Source: Pirellulales bacterium
GTDB lineage: Bacteria > Planctomycetota > Planctomycetia > Pirellulales > UBA1268
Direction: 5' to 3'
NCBI GenBank assembly: GCA_018401745.1
Contig: JAGYJY010000025.1
Span: forward strand, 1 to 55,373
Length of the DNA stretch: 55,373 nt
The notes under the pieces were generated by a model, which did no database searches, was not told the DNA's origin, and saw nothing but the letters and a program-made list of their open reading frames with translations. Position numbers and translations under genes: made by a program. This document shows positions 28,426 through 38,234 of the stretch, one piece after another. Every line of letters starts with the position of its first letter. Positions within the stretch are counted from its first letter, which is position 1.

Positions 28426-30325
28426 TCACCTCCGCTTGGGCCGCCAGCCAGCCTCGGGATCGGCCTCGGCGAGTGGCTGCGGCAGGCTCGCCATGGCGGG
28501 GATGTCGGTGAAGCCCGCGTCGGCGGCATGGGCGGTGAGGATCGCCACGACCTCCTCGACGGTTTCGGGGCGATGGTGGATGGTCGTGTGTGTTGCCGGC
28601 ACAAACCGCTCGCTGACCACGCCGCCAGTGCGGCCGCTCGGCACGCTGACCACGCCGTCGCCGTCATCCAGGCCATCGGTGAGGTGGCCCGTGCCCACGA
28701 TCGTGTGCGACGTCACGCCGGCCGCCAGGGGAATCGGCCGCATGGCTGCCAAGAGCGGGGAGTCGGGCTCGAGCGTGTCGATCGTGGTGGGGATCCGCTG
28801 CTTCAAAGTCGGGATGAAACGTGCCGGGCGGGTTTGCATTCACGATCGCGTCGTGCACCGCGCGGATCTGCTCGGGCTGCTGCACCGCTGCGGAGGCCAG
28901 CATGCCAACCGCCCGCGTGGCCCATGAGGAGCCACCGTGGGGCGTGGCGATAAACACAACCCGCCGCACCTGCGGAATAGGCTCGAAAAAGAAGGAGTCG
29001 CGGCTCCGCTGGCGGAGCTTTCCCGGCAGGTTCACCTGATCAAAAGGCTTGTAGCTGATGGCATCCCAGAAGCGGTTGCCCGAATGGATCGCCATCATCT
29101 TGGCATGCAGCCCGCCCATGCTGTGGCCCACGAGCACGACGTTGTGCAGCGGCCCGTTGGTGCCGGCGGGATCGAGCTGCTTGAGCAGTTTGCCCAGCTG
29201 CAGCCGCAGCTGCGCGGAGGTGGGGAGAAAGGGAGCCCCGGTCGGATAGTGAAACACCCACGGGGTGAAGCAGCGGTGGAAGCCGGGCCAGGTGCGGAGC
29301 TCGTTGAGCATCTCAAACCAGGTGCCCTCGTCGCTGGCCAGACCGTGGATGAAGACCACCGGGATCTTGCCGGGCACATACGGCTCGAGCATCTCCAGCC
29401 GCGGCAGGCTGCTGGTGCGGCGGAAGGGCTGCAGGAATCCCTGCACGTTGGATCGCTTCGGGATGCCCTCGAGCATGTCGAGCAGCGGTGAGGTGAGGTC
29501 GGCGGCCAGGGGAGGCCGCCAGGGCCCGATTCGCACCCGCGCCACCTCCACCGGATTGACGAGATCGAGCACCGCCGCAGGGGGCGTGACAGACGCGGGC
29601 CCCACGAGCGTCTCAGGAAACGCCGGCTCTCCGGGCATGGCAAACCGCAGCACGGCCGTTGCCGAGAGCGACTGCCGCGGGGGCAGGAAGTCGTTGTCGA
29701 AGGTGGCTTCTGCCTGGATGGGATCGACGTTGTCGAGCGGGGTCTGCTCGACTTCCGGCGGCTCGTCGACCGTGCGGAGCACGACCGGCACGCCGAAGCC
29801 CCACCGCTGATGGCACCGTGACACGCGGGAGTCGCCCGCCGGCGGAATCGAGACCACGTCGATCACCGCCTCGGCGGGCAGCGGATGCCCCCGCATCACC
29901 AGGGGCACCTTCACCGGATCCCACTTCGAGCCCACGACCAGCCCACGGCAGCCGTCGAGCCGGCCATGCCTGCGGGCAGCCGCCAGCAGCCCTTCCAGGC
30001 CGCGGGCATACTCCTCTCCTGCTTCGGCCAGCAGATCGGCAGCCCCCGGGCAGGTCCAGATCGCATCCCAGGCCTCACGGCAGCCCAGATAGAAGCCGTC
30101 GATCGCCAGCGGATCGCCGTCGCGATACATGTCGACGGCATCCTTGCGAAACTGCTCGGCCCGCGCCAGATGCGCCTCGGCCTTCTCCCGCGGGCTCGGC
30201 TCGCCCCCGAGTTGCTGCCCGCGGGCCCAGCCGAAGCCCCCAGCGGCCAAGAGGCCCAGCCACACCGCCAGCAGCGTGCTGGGCAGAGCCCACTGTCGCC
30301 GCGTCGGCTGTGCCCTGCTCCGCAT
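28426..30325 (-). CDS. Exported alpha/beta-hydrolase (lipase/esterase-like), frameshifted
   Basis: Start ATG 30325 behind GAGGGG gives a membrane anchor or signal WALPSTLLAVWLGLLAAGG. A helical region of about 120 residues and a beta-rich middle precede the hydrolase: VVFIHGLASDEGTWFEMLNE (oxyanion loop, about residue 320), VVLVGHSMGGLHAKM (nucleophile Ser about 402) and VVFIATPHGGSSWA. After NANPPGTF the frame breaks; removing one T in the run complementary to 28817-28819 continues IPTLKQRIPTTIDTLEPDSP, then GTGHLTDGLDDGDGVVSV (acid region) and HTTIHHRPETVEEVVAIL (catalytic His) to 28426. The C-terminal half of the catalytic site thus lies beyond the shift. Substrate unknown; PGAP-like/triacylglycerol lipases share this layout. 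A frame extending to 30406 would need a GTG start. Confidence 0.8.
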
Positions 30326-30677
30326 CTGCCCCTCGCCCAACGGTCCGCGGAAAAAGCCGACAAACAGCCGCGGCCCCAACCAGCCGCAGCCTGGCGTGGC
30401 CGACACGGCTCACGGCCCTTCACTGGGATATCGGCAGGTCTTGAGCAGCCAATCCCGCAGGGCCGGCACGACCCCGCCGGATTCCCCAAACGGAAAAAAC
30501 ATCCAGCGGCAAAACAGCCGGCTCACATTTTGCTAACATCCGTCTCGGACCTGCGCAGGCTTTAATAGAGAGCGCTGGGTGGAGTGAGAGAGGGCACACC
30601 GGGCTCCGGTTTTTCCGGACTGCCTCAACGTCTGGATCTCGCCACTCCCTCATCCCTACTCCACGGAGGCCCGTGCC

Positions 30678-31757
30678 ATGCTGACATGCTTGTCTGCTGA
30701 CCGTTCGTCGCGTTTACCTCGCCTACGCACAGCAGCCCCTTTCTCGCTTCTGCGTCCTCAGCCCCAGCTCGCCGTTCGCGATGTGCGTGGCTTCACGCTC
30801 GTTGAGCTGCTCGTCGTGATCGCCATCATCGGCGTGCTCGTCGGGCTGCTGCTGCCTGCCGTGCAGTCGGCCCGTGAGGCTGCCCGCCGCGTCAGCTGCC
30901 AAAACAACATCCGGCAGGTCGGGCTTGCGGCGATGAACTACCACGACACCCGCAACCGCTTCCCTTCCGGCTACACGCAGGACCGCATCAACGGCAGCTT
31001 CCAAGGCCACTCGGTGTTTTATTTCCTGCTGCCCTACATGGAGGAGAACGCCCTCTACGACTCGATGGATAGTGAGGTGCCCCGCAACAACATCACGGCC
31101 ACGCCCGGCCAAGGCGCTGCCGCCGCGATCAGCACACTGATCTGTGCGTCGGATCAGTTTCCCGAGGGCAACCCCCACCAATACAGCAGCACCCAGTGGT
31201 ATGGCTGCACGAGCTACCGGGCCAACGGCGGCAGCCGCCCGATCTTTGCCACCAGCGCCACCAACGACGGCATGTTCATGGCCACCGGCAGCGCTGCCCG
31301 CAAGGCGTCGTCAGCGAAAGCCGGCATCGAAGTGCCGATGGCCAGCGTTCGCGATGGCCTCTCCAAGACGATCCTCTTCGCCGAGGGCTCGCACTTCGAC
31401 CCCAACTTCGACACCTTCACCGTGGCCGGCTGGAACTCCGGCAGCACGATCAGCACCTGGTCGCGGTGGTATCCCGCAGGCGGCGACTCGGGCTTGGGCA
31501 ACCTGATGTGCGGCGCCTTCGCGCCAATCAACTACACCACACCCTTCGCCCACGGCGGCCCCGGTGCCCCCGGCTCACGCAGCGGCTGGTATGTGTTTCA
31601 GGATCAGCGGCTCAGCGCGATCGGTAGCCTGCACCCGGCGGGGGCCAACGTCGTGATGGGCGACGGCAGCGTGCGGTTTCTCACCGAAGACATGCCGCAG
31701 ACGGTGCTCGCCCTCTACTGCATTCGGGCTGATGGCCAGGTGATCAACGAAAACTAA
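30678..31757 (+). CDS. DUF1559 prepilin-type planctomycetal secreted protein
   Basis: A 359-residue protein of the family that is hugely expanded in Planctomycetes. The prepilin signal VRGFTLVELLVVIAIIGVLV is at about residues 36-55; cleavage after the Gly before FTLVE would release a type-IV-pilin-like subunit. Then SAREAARRVSCQNNIRQVGL, AAMNYHDTRNRFPSGY, NALYDSMDS, the typical LICASDQFPEGN and the closing GSLHPAGANVVMGDGSVRFL. The N-terminal extension of 35 residues before the pilin motif is long, but no better start is seen. The next gene is its usual small lipoprotein partner. Proposed role: envelope or fibre component; not established. Confidence 0.92.
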   Translation: MLTCLSADRSSRLPRLRTAAPFSLLRPQPQLAVRDVRGFTLVELLVVIAIIGVLVGLLLPAVQSAREAARRVSCQNNIRQVGLAAMNYHDTRNRFPSGYTQDRINGSFQGHSVFYFLLPYMEENALYDSMDSEVPRNNITATPGQGAAAAISTLICASDQFPEGNPHQYSSTQWYGCTSYRANGGSRPIFATSATNDGMFMATGSAARKASSAKAGIEVPMASVRDGLSKTILFAEGSHFDPNFDTFTVAGWNSGSTISTWSRWYPAGGDSGLGNLMCGAFAPINYTTPFAHGGPGAPGSRSGWYVFQDQRLSAIGSLHPAGANVVMGDGSVRFLTEDMPQTVLALYCIRADGQVINEN

Positions 31758-31789
31758 GCGGCGACCGAGCAACGAAAGGATTCCCCCGG

Positions 31790-32284
31790 ATGCAATGCAC
31801 CCACACAGCCTCAGCCCACCATTCACTGGGCGTGGCCACCTCGCTGGCCCTCATGGCCTTGGCCCTCGCCACCGCCATCGGCTGCGGCAGTTCAGCCCCG
31901 ACGCTCGTGCCCGCTGAAGGCGTCGTGCTGATCGACGGCGAGCCCGCAGCCGACATCTCGGTGCAGTTTCTGCCCGACGAGGTTGAAGGCGAACCCCGGC
32001 CCACGTCGTATGCCGTCACCGACGCTGAGGGCCGCTTCACCCTGAAGACCTATGAGCAGGGCGAAGGCGCGGTCGTCGGCGGCCACAGCGTGATCCTCGT
32101 CGACACCCTCGAAGAGCGACCAGAGCAAGGCGAAGAGCTCACCCGCCCGCCGCGGCTCGCCGGCCGCTACTCCACCATCACAGGCGGTCTGCGGGCTGAG
32201 GTCAGCGAAGGAGGCAGTCCGATCACGATCGAGATTGCCTCAACCGACCCAGATGCCGCCGACCAAGCCCCCCGCGACCGATAG
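31790..32284 (+). CDS. Small lipoprotein paired with DUF1559 gene
   Basis: A 164-residue lipoprotein: hydrophobic SLALMALALATAIGC gives a lipobox with Cys at about residue 32, then SSAPTLVPAEGVVLIDGEPA and SYAVTDAEGRFTLKTYEQGE, a transthyretin/carboxypeptidase-regulatory-like beta domain (VTxxxGxPxxxVxVxF...TDxxGxF). This type follows DUF1559 genes in planctomycetes throughout. It lies 32 bp after the DUF1559 gene and is almost certainly co-transcribed. It ends in an acidic TDPDAADQAPRDR tail. Function unknown; probably a periplasmic or outer-membrane partner. Confidence 0.88.
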   Translation: MQCTHTASAHHSLGVATSLALMALALATAIGCGSSAPTLVPAEGVVLIDGEPAADISVQFLPDEVEGEPRPTSYAVTDAEGRFTLKTYEQGEGAVVGGHSVILVDTLEERPEQGEELTRPPRLAGRYSTITGGLRAEVSEGGSPITIEIASTDPDAADQAPRDR

Positions 32285-32301
32285 CTCGCTCCCCGCGAGC
32301 G

Positions 32302-32820
32302 TCAGCTGCTGGCGTGGTCTTCGGCAACGAGCTCAAGGTCGCTGGCCAGATACTTGACGGTCGCATCGGGAAGCAGATTGAAGTAGACGCGGCCTTCGGT
32401 GATCCAGCGGGTGCCGTCGTGGAGAAACTCCGCGGTGGCCGCGCGGATATTGGAAACCGCCTCGACCTCTTCCATGCCGCCGCCTTCAATCGCTTCAAAG
32501 GCCACCTCGATGGCAACGAGCGCCTTCAGCCGGCCGTTGCGGCGATCGCGGGCGTAAAACACATCGTCGTCGAAGTCGACATCCAGCCACCGTAGGCCCC
32601 GCGGCTTGCCGGTGGCTGCCGCCCGCTGGATAAACTTCGCCTCGAGCTGCTCCCGCTGGCGGTGAAAATCGCGGCAGCACCGCGCGAGCCGGTCGGCCTG
32701 GCGGCGTTCGCGGATCGGCCTGATCGCCATCATCGCCACGATCGCAGCCAGCACAGTCACGCCAATCACCGCGAAGATGGCGATCGTCAGCCCGAGCACG
32801 TTGGAGACGAGATCGCTCAT
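32302..32820 (-). CDS. Single-pass membrane protein of unknown function
   Basis: A 172-residue protein with one N-terminal membrane segment (VLGLTIAIFAVIGVTVLAAI plus VAMMAI, residues about 8-33), a basic stop-transfer RPIRERRQADRLARCCRDFH and a cytosolic alpha/beta part (GLRWLDVDFDDDVFYARDRR, AIEGGGMEEVEAVSNIRAAT, YFNLLPDATVKYLASDLELV). I do not recognise a domain family. It is convergent with the lipoprotein gene (18-bp gap) and divergent from endonuclease IV. Codon pattern is normal for the window, so it is probably real. Confidence 0.75.
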   Translation of the reverse strand: MSDLVSNVLGLTIAIFAVIGVTVLAAIVAMMAIRPIRERRQADRLARCCRDFHRQREQLEAKFIQRAAATGKPRGLRWLDVDFDDDVFYARDRRNGRLKALVAIEVAFEAIEGGGMEEVEAVSNIRAATAEFLHDGTRWITEGRVYFNLLPDATVKYLASDLELVAEDHASS

Positions 32821-33038
32821 ATCAGCCGGTGCTCGACCGCTCCTGCAGACAGGTGCTCATGACGGAGCGTTGGCCGCTCCGCGAACGGGCGTTGGGGCTT
32901 AACCGCCTCGCCCGCCATCAGAGTAGTGTAGGGGCCTGCGGCACCGCTTCCAACACGCCGGCCGCCAGGCAGGGCGGTGAGGCATCGTCGCAGACCTCAT
33001 CGCGTACACTCGGCAGCCACACCGCGAGGATGCCAGGC

Positions 33039-33992
33039 ATGGCGAAGACACGACAGAATCCCATGAAAATATCCACGAATTCCGCCCGGATTGCCGGCAA
33101 ACGCGAGCTGCCACAGCGACCGCTGGGAGCCCACCAGTCGATCGCCGGGGGCTTTTGTCGCGCCGTCGAGCGGGCCGTCGACACCGGCTGCCAGTGCCTG
33201 CAGATCTTCACCCGCAATATCAATCGCTGGGACACCAAGCCGATCGATCCGGCGGACGCAGCAGCCTTTCGGGCAGCCGTGGTGGAGGCAGGCCTGGCCC
33301 CTGTCGTGGCCCACAACTCCTACCTGATCAATCCGGCCTCGGCCGACCCCGACCTCCGCGGCCGCTCCATCGATGGGCTTGTGGTCGAGCTGGAGCGGGC
33401 CGAACTGCTGGGGATTCCCTGGGTGGTGGCCCATCCTGGAGCCGCAGGCAGCAGCGACCGCAGCGAGGCGGTCGTGCGGGCAGCCGAGGGCTTTCGGGAT
33501 GCCCTGGCCACGACATCAAACATGCAGGCTGGCCTGCTGATCGAAACCACCGCCGGCCAGGGCAGCTGCCTGGGCCACACCTTTGAAGAGATTGCGGCGA
33601 TGCTCGCGATCATCGACCGCCGCAGCTCGCTGAAGAAGCGGATCGGCGTCTGCCTCGACACCTGCCATGTGTTTGCGGCCGGCTATCCGCTGGCCCCGGC
33701 CGCCGCCCTCGAAGACACCCTCGATGCCTTCGCTGCCACGATCGGCCTCGACCGGCTCGTTGTGATCCACGCCAACGATTCCAAGAAGCCCTGCGGCTCC
33801 CGCGTCGACCGCCACGAGGCGATCGGCAAGGGGGAGATCGGCAGCCGAGCCTTCGGGCTCCTGATGCAGCACCCGCGGCTGGCCCATGTGCCGATGATTC
33901 TCGAAACCCCCAAGGAAGGCGACGACGGCAAGCCCGACCCGGCGAACGACCGAGCCAACCTCGCCCTCCTCCGCCGCCTCTCGAAACGCTGA
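33039..33992 (+). CDS. nfo: Endonuclease IV (AP endonuclease)
   Basis: Base-excision repair enzyme that cuts the backbone 5' to abasic sites using three zinc ions in a TIM barrel. Visible: PLGAHQSIAGGFCRAVERAV, CLQIFTRNINRW, APVVAHNSYLINPAS (His ligand), VVAHPGAAGSS (His), LIETTAGQGSCLGHTFEE (Glu), GVCLDTCHVFAAGYPL (Asp/His), VVIHANDSKKPCGSRVDRHE with AIGKGEIG (His, Asp, His) and PMILETPKEG (Glu). All expected metal ligands are present. The start is ambiguous among ATG 33030, 33039 and 33063; GAGG lies 9 nt before 33039. Length of about 317 aa is slightly above the usual 280-300. It ends 9 bp from the stop of the convergent metal-transport operon. Confidence 0.93.
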   Translation: MAKTRQNPMKISTNSARIAGKRELPQRPLGAHQSIAGGFCRAVERAVDTGCQCLQIFTRNINRWDTKPIDPADAAAFRAAVVEAGLAPVVAHNSYLINPASADPDLRGRSIDGLVVELERAELLGIPWVVAHPGAAGSSDRSEAVVRAAEGFRDALATTSNMQAGLLIETTAGQGSCLGHTFEEIAAMLAIIDRRSSLKKRIGVCLDTCHVFAAGYPLAPAAALEDTLDAFAATIGLDRLVVIHANDSKKPCGSRVDRHEAIGKGEIGSRAFGLLMQHPRLAHVPMILETPKEGDDGKPDPANDRANLALLRRLSKR

Positions 33993-34001
33993 AGCCACGG
34001 C

Positions 34002-35297
34002 TCACCGCTCCGGTGGAATCGTGCTGCCGTGGGGATCGGCGGCGACGGAGCCGGCAGGCGTGTGGGCCATCTCCGCCTCAAGCCGCTGCCGCATCTCAGC
34101 GCCAAGATAATGCTCGATCCATTCAGCCGGTGGATGCAGGTGATCCAGCGGCAGCCGCACATGCCGGCCGAGCCAGGTCTCCCAGAGCCGGTGCGACCGC
34201 ACCACCATCTCAGCCTGACCGCGGCCCTGCTCCGAGAGTCGGCCTCCCGGCAGCAGCCGACCGCGTCGCGTGAGCCACCAGGCGGCCAGCATGCCGGCCA
34301 GCCCGCCGCGGGGCGATGCCGGCAACGCCGCTCCTACTTCTTCGGCCCGCCAGGCCTCAGCAAGCACATCTTCGCAGACCACCCGCCAGGCGAGCCGCAG
34401 CGATGCCGTGCCCCGCGCGAGCATGCCATCGGGAGCGATCAGCACGGCGGCGGCATACCCCACGCCCAGCATCACCGCGATCATGCCTGCGGCGTTGGTC
34501 TCTGCCTGCCAGGCCACCGCATAGCCGCTGCAGGCTGAGGCGACAGCCAGCCCCACCGCCACCAGGATCAGCCGCGGCAGCGTGGCCACAAGCAGCTCCG
34601 CCGTGGCCGCCGGCACCACCAGCATGGCGACCACGATCACGGCGCCGACCGCCTCGAAGCTCGCCACCGTCACCACCGCCGTGGCACACAGCAGCCCGGT
34701 TGTCATGGCCTTCGCCGGCAGCCCCACGACCGCTGCGGCATCCGCATCGAAGGCGGTGGCCAGCTGCTGTCGCCAGCTCAACCAGAGCACGGCCAGCACC
34801 CCGGCCAACACGAGCAGGCCACCGAGAAACGCCCGCGGCACCTCCAGCCAAGCGAGCTCAACCGTGTCAAAGGGCACGAGCTCGAGCATGCCGTAGAGCA
34901 CACAGCCCGGATCGACATCCACGCGGCTGGCAGCCGCTGAGAGCAGCGCCACCCCCGCAGCGAAGAGCGTGGTAAACACCACACCGGCGGCCGCATCTTC
35001 CGAAAGCCGGGCCTTGCCGCGAAGCAGCTCGGCCAGCCACACCGTCAGCAGGGCCGCCGCCACCGCACCGAGCGTGGCCAGCGGCCCGCCCGGCCGGCCG
35101 CCGAGGAGCACGCCCACCACGATCCCCGGCAACACCGCATGGCTGATCGCATCACCGATCAGGCTCATCCGGCGAACCACCAGCAGCGAGCCCACGACGG
35201 CCGCTGCCGCCGACACCACCGCCGCGGTCGCCATCGCCCAGCCGTGCATCCCGCCCGATGCGGTGAGAAACTCGATCACTCCGCGAAGCCCACTCAT
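34002..35297 (-). CDS. Metal ABC transporter permease fused to a DtxR/MntR-type regulator
   Basis: 431 residues. Residues 1-290 are an ABC-3 family permease with about eight helices (WAMATAAVVSAAAAVVGSLL, RRMSLIGDAISHAVLPGIVV, VPFDTVELAW, ASFEAVGAVIVVAMLVVPAA). Residues about 300-431 are a DtxR/MntR-like module: a winged-helix-like part (VCEDVLAEAWRAEEVG, LTRRGRLLPGGRLSEQGRGQ) and the dimerisation/metal domain VVRSHRLWETWLGRH, HPPAEWIEHYL and DPHGSTIPPER. His369, Glu373, His388, Glu392, Glu395 and His396 match regulator metal ligands; Glu at 392 (Cys in DtxR) is MntR-like and hints at Mn(II). Chlamydial YtgCR has the same type of fusion. The start at 35297 overlaps the previous stop by 4 bp (ATGA). 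Open codons upstream are antisense noise. Confidence 0.88.
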   Translation of the reverse strand: MSGLRGVIEFLTASGGMHGWAMATAAVVSAAAAVVGSLLVVRRMSLIGDAISHAVLPGIVVGVLLGGRPGGPLATLGAVAAALLTVWLAELLRGKARLSEDAAAGVVFTTLFAAGVALLSAAASRVDVDPGCVLYGMLELVPFDTVELAWLEVPRAFLGGLLVLAGVLAVLWLSWRQQLATAFDADAAAVVGLPAKAMTTGLLCATAVVTVASFEAVGAVIVVAMLVVPAATAELLVATLPRLILVAVGLAVASACSGYAVAWQAETNAAGMIAVMLGVGYAAAVLIAPDGMLARGTASLRLAWRVVCEDVLAEAWRAEEVGAALPASPRGGLAGMLAAWWLTRRGRLLPGGRLSEQGRGQAEMVVRSHRLWETWLGRHVRLPLDHLHPPAEWIEHYLGAEMRQRLEAEMAHTPAGSVAADPHGSTIPPER

Positions 35298-36208
35298 GGC
35301 CCGCCCCTCTCCGGCGGCGCCAGCGGCATGCGAGGCCGCAGGGCCATCGCCAGCAGGCCGCGGCTGGGGGCACACACCAGCGACACCGCAAACAGGGCCG
35401 CCGCTGCCAAGACCACCATCGGCCCCGTGGCCAGGCCCGGCACCACCGCGCTGGCTGCCACGCCCGCCACCGCCGACACCAGCCCGAAGGCCCCGGCCAA
35501 GACGAGCATCACGCCCACGCGATCGGTCCACTGCCGCGCGGCGACCGGCGGGATCACCACCAGCGCCGTGACCAGCACCGCACCCGCCGCGGGGAGCCCT
35601 GCCACCACCATCACGGCGGTCATCGCCACCAGGGCAAAGTCGATCCACCACACCGGCCAGCCTGCCGCCGCGGCAAAGCCGGGATCGAATGAAACGACCG
35701 TCGCCTCTTTGACAAACGCCGCCACCAGACCAGTGGAGAGCAGCGACACAATCACCAAGAGGCGGGCATCCGCCGCCGAGAGCGATGCGGTGGAGCCGAG
35801 CAGAAAACGCTCGAGCCCGCCGCTCCCGGGCACACCTCGGGCCACCAGGCCGGAAATCAGGGCCACGCCCATGCCAAACGACACCCCGATCACGATCGCC
35901 GTGGCGGCGTCGTCTCGGGTGCGGGTAAACCGTCGCAGCAGCACCAGCAGCCCCATGCTCGCCACCGCCGAGACCACGGCGCCTATCAGCAGCACTGGCA
36001 GACCGCGGCTGCCGGTGATCACAAAGGCCAGGGCCACGCCAGGCAGCGTGGCATGCGCCGCCGCGTCGCCGATGAGCGCCCGCCGCCTGAGCACGCTGAA
36101 GCAGCCCACAACGCCCGCTGCCATGCCCACCGCCGCCATCGCCACAGCCACCAGCAAGGTGTTGGACGAAAGGCCGAGCAGATCCGCGACCGCAGTCAGC
36201 ATCGTCAC
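35294..36208 (-). CDS. Metal ABC transporter permease (TroC/MntB type)
   Basis: 304 residues, about eight to nine transmembrane helices, ABC-3 (manganese/zinc/iron chelate) family. It starts [20 protein letters not shown] and shows the family hallmark [20 protein letters not shown] with PGVALAFV (coupling-helix region), [20 protein letters not shown], and the late [19 protein letters not shown]. It would form the membrane channel as a heterodimer with the permease-DtxR fusion. Both ends overlap neighbours by 4 bp, implying translational coupling within the operon. Length is normal for the family (280-300). Confidence 0.9.
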   Translation of the reverse strand: MTMLTAVADLLGLSSNTLLVAVAMAAVGMAAGVVGCFSVLRRRALIGDAAAHATLPGVALAFVITGSRGLPVLLIGAVVSAVASMGLLVLLRRFTRTRDDAATAIVIGVSFGMGVALISGLVARGVPGSGGLERFLLGSTASLSAADARLLVIVSLLSTGLVAAFVKEATVVSFDPGFAAAAGWPVWWIDFALVAMTAVMVVAGLPAAGAVLVTALVVIPPVAARQWTDRVGVMLVLAGAFGLVSAVAGVAASAVVPGLATGPMVVLAAAALFAVSLVCAPSRGLLAMALRPRMPLAPPERGGP

Positions 36209-36975
36209 GGCGTTCGCCTCCCCGCCTCGACGGCTCGGCCAAGTTCGTCGAGCACCTCGAGATGGCCGGAGTAGGTGCGGGCCAGGTTTTCCCGCGAGAG
36301 CACCTCCTCGGTCGGCCCGGCGGCCACCAGCCGCATGTCGACCAGCGCTACCCGGTCGAACCAGCTGGCAGCCGTCCGCAGGTCGTGATGCACGATCAGC
36401 ACCAGCTTGCCTTCATCGCGGAGCTCGGAGAGCACGCGAAAAATCTGCTGCTGGCTCTGGGCATCGACACCGGCGAGCGGCTCATCCAGAAAGTAGATCT
36501 CGGCCTGCTGAGCCAGGGCCCGGGCGAGAAACACCCGCTGCTGCTGGCCGCCGGAGAGCCGTCCGATCTGCCGCGTGGCAAAGTCCGCCATCCCCACGCG
36601 GTCGAGGCAGGCCGCGGCCAGCTCCCGTTCGGCCCGGCCGACCCGCCGCATCCAGCCGAGGCGATGGTAGGTGCCCATCAGCACCACATCGATCGCGCGA
36701 ACAGGAAAGTCCCAGTCAACGCTCTCCCGCTGCGGCACGTAGCCCACCCTGCCCCGCACGCGATCAAGCGGCTCACCAAAAAACTTCACCCAGCCATCCG
36801 CCAAAGGCACGATGCCCAGGGCAGCTTTCACAAGCGTGCTCTTGCCAGCCCCGTTGGGGCCGATGATGCCATACAGGCAGGGGCTCTCCACAGCCAGGTC
36901 GACATGCCACAGCACGGGCCGGCCGTGGTAGGCGACAGTCACGTCATGCAGTTCCAGCAGCGGGGGCGTGCTCAC
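36205..36975 (-). CDS. Metal ABC transporter ATP-binding protein
   Basis: 256 residues. ABC ATPase with Walker [10 protein letters not shown] (about residues 39-47), Q-loop [15 protein letters not shown] (typical of the Mn/Zn family), signature [15 protein letters not shown], Walker [13 protein letters not shown] and switch His in LVLIVHHDL. The [16 protein letters not shown] stretch is characteristic of Mn/Fe-type TroB/MntA proteins. It energises import through the two permeases encoded next. It overlaps the solute-binding-protein gene before it and the permease after it by 4 bp each. Confidence 0.93.
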   Translation of the reverse strand: MSTPPLLELHDVTVAYHGRPVLWHVDLAVESPCLYGIIGPNGAGKSTLVKAALGIVPLADGWVKFFGEPLDRVRGRVGYVPQRESVDWDFPVRAIDVVLMGTYHRLGWMRRVGRAERELAAACLDRVGMADFATRQIGRLSGGQQQRVFLARALAQQAEIYFLDEPLAGVDAQSQQQIFRVLSELRDEGKLVLIVHHDLRTAASWFDRVALVDMRLVAAGPTEEVLSRENLARTYSGHLEVLDELGRAVEAGRRTP

Positions 36976-38018
36976 GGTGCGTTCGCTATGTCTCCTGGTG
37001 CATTCACAGGCTCTGCCGCCTGCGGTTGGACGGCATCGCCACTGTCAGCCGCGGCTCCGCCGAGGGCTTCGACAATCACAGCCACATTCGCCCGGATCGC
37101 ACTCTCGAGCGTCTCGGCACCGCTGCCCGACTCGCCCAGTGCGTCGGAGTAGAGCCGGCCTCCAGTCGTCACCTCGTGGCCCCGTGCAGCGGCGCCCTCG
37201 CAGATCGCCTTCACGCTGCGGTCGGGCACGCTCGTCTCCACAAACACCGCCGGCACCTTCCGCTCCACGAGCAGATCGACGAGCCGATTGATGTCGGCAA
37301 GTCCCGCCTCGCTCTCGGTGCTCACCCCCTGCACGCCAACCACCTCGATTCCATACGCGCGGCCGAAATAGCGAAAGGCGTCGTGGGCGGTCACCAGAAC
37401 CCGCTGCTGCGGAGCAATCGTGGCCACCGCCGCCTTCACCTCCTCGTGGGCGGCCAGCAGGATTTCACGATAGCGGTCGCCCGCGGCCGTGAAGGCTTCC
37501 TCAGCCTCCGGCACCTGCTCGGCAAGCGCCACCACGGTCGGATCGATGCACGCGGTCCAAAGCGAGAGATCAAACCAGACGTGCGGATCAGGAATGCCGG
37601 CCGCCGCGTCGAGCCGCGCAGCACCAGCCACCGCCTCCGCCACAAACACCACCGGCTTGCGACGGCCCATCCGCTCAAGCAGCTCCCCGAGTTTGCCCTC
37701 CAGGTGCAGCCCCGATGCCAGCACGAGGTCGGCTCGGGCCAGGCGGTCGGCATCCCGAGGCGTCGGCCGGTAGGAGTGGGGGTCGATTCCCGGCCCCATC
37801 AGGCTGACGACCTCAACCTGGTCGCCCCCGATCTGCCGCGCCAGATCCGCCACAATCGTGGTCGTGGCCACCACCGTTGGCCGCTGGTTGACGTCAACCG
37901 CACCGCCGCACCCACCCGCAGCGAGGGCAGCGGCGGCGACACTCACGACGACGATCTTCTGAAAAAACAGGGCGTCACACACAGTTTGAGGGCACTCAAA
38001 AACCTTTTTTTGGTCCAT
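36972..38018 (-). CDS. Metal ABC transporter substrate-binding lipoprotein (ZnuA/TroA family)
   Basis: 348 residues from ATG 38018. Cluster A-I metal-binding protein: lipobox-like [13 protein letters not shown], then [40 protein letters not shown] (first His), [18 protein letters not shown] (second His), [12 protein letters not shown] (third His), [20 protein letters not shown], and a C-terminal [20 protein letters not shown]. It lacks the long His-rich loop of zinc-specific ZnuA, consistent with Mn/Fe. The N-terminal 20 residues before the signal ([20 protein letters not shown]) are unusual; a GTG at 37982 may be the real start, since a promoter-like pair lies immediately upstream of 38018. 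First gene of the four-gene operon. Confidence 0.88.
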   Translation of the reverse strand: MDQKKVFECPQTVCDALFFQKIVVVSVAAAALAAGGCGGAVDVNQRPTVVATTTIVADLARQIGGDQVEVVSLMGPGIDPHSYRPTPRDADRLARADLVLASGLHLEGKLGELLERMGRRKPVVFVAEAVAGAARLDAAAGIPDPHVWFDLSLWTACIDPTVVALAEQVPEAEEAFTAAGDRYREILLAAHEEVKAAVATIAPQQRVLVTAHDAFRYFGRAYGIEVVGVQGVSTESEAGLADINRLVDLLVERKVPAVFVETSVPDRSVKAICEGAAARGHEVTTGGRLYSDALGESGSGAETLESAIRANVAVIVEALGGAAADSGDAVQPQAAEPVNAPGDIANAP

Positions 38019-38060
38019 CAAAAACTGTAGCAGCCCGATTCGATTGCTGCAATCAATGCC
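37985..38060 (-). promoter_or_regulatory. Putative promoter and dyads of the metal-transport operon
   Basis: On the minus strand TTGCAG and TACAGT are separated by 17 bp just upstream of 38018, a weak sigma-70-like promoter. GATTGC-T-GCAATC (38042-38054) overlaps the -35 side. TTTGAG-GGCA-CTCAAA (37985-38000) lies downstream of the -10, where a repressor could block. Read on the plus strand that last dyad is followed by a T-run and could instead be a terminator-like fold. The DtxR-type domain encoded by the operon's last gene is the obvious candidate regulator; this is inference. Confidence 0.4.
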
Positions 38061-38234
38061 ACCGCCCGCCGACCTCGCGAGATCTCCGAGGCAACCACTT
38101 CCATCCACCGGTCAGTTGACCGAAAATGAGGGCATTCTTAAGGTGCATGGCATCCGCCGCCGGTTTCCAAAGGCCGGCACGCAGGCTCGCCTATCGGTGC
38201 TGCGTTGTGGTGGCCCCGCCCCGGGAGGAACACG

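Noticed and set aside
35298..36242. Long upstream extension of the permease-DtxR frame to 36242
   Set aside because: It is an out-of-frame shadow of the preceding permease gene, Gly/Arg-rich, and the real start at 35297 has the operon-typical 4-bp overlap.
37981..38018. T-run with hairpin read as a plus-strand terminator
   Set aside because: No plus-strand gene precedes it; it lies at the start of the minus-strand metal operon, so an operator or leader role is more likely.
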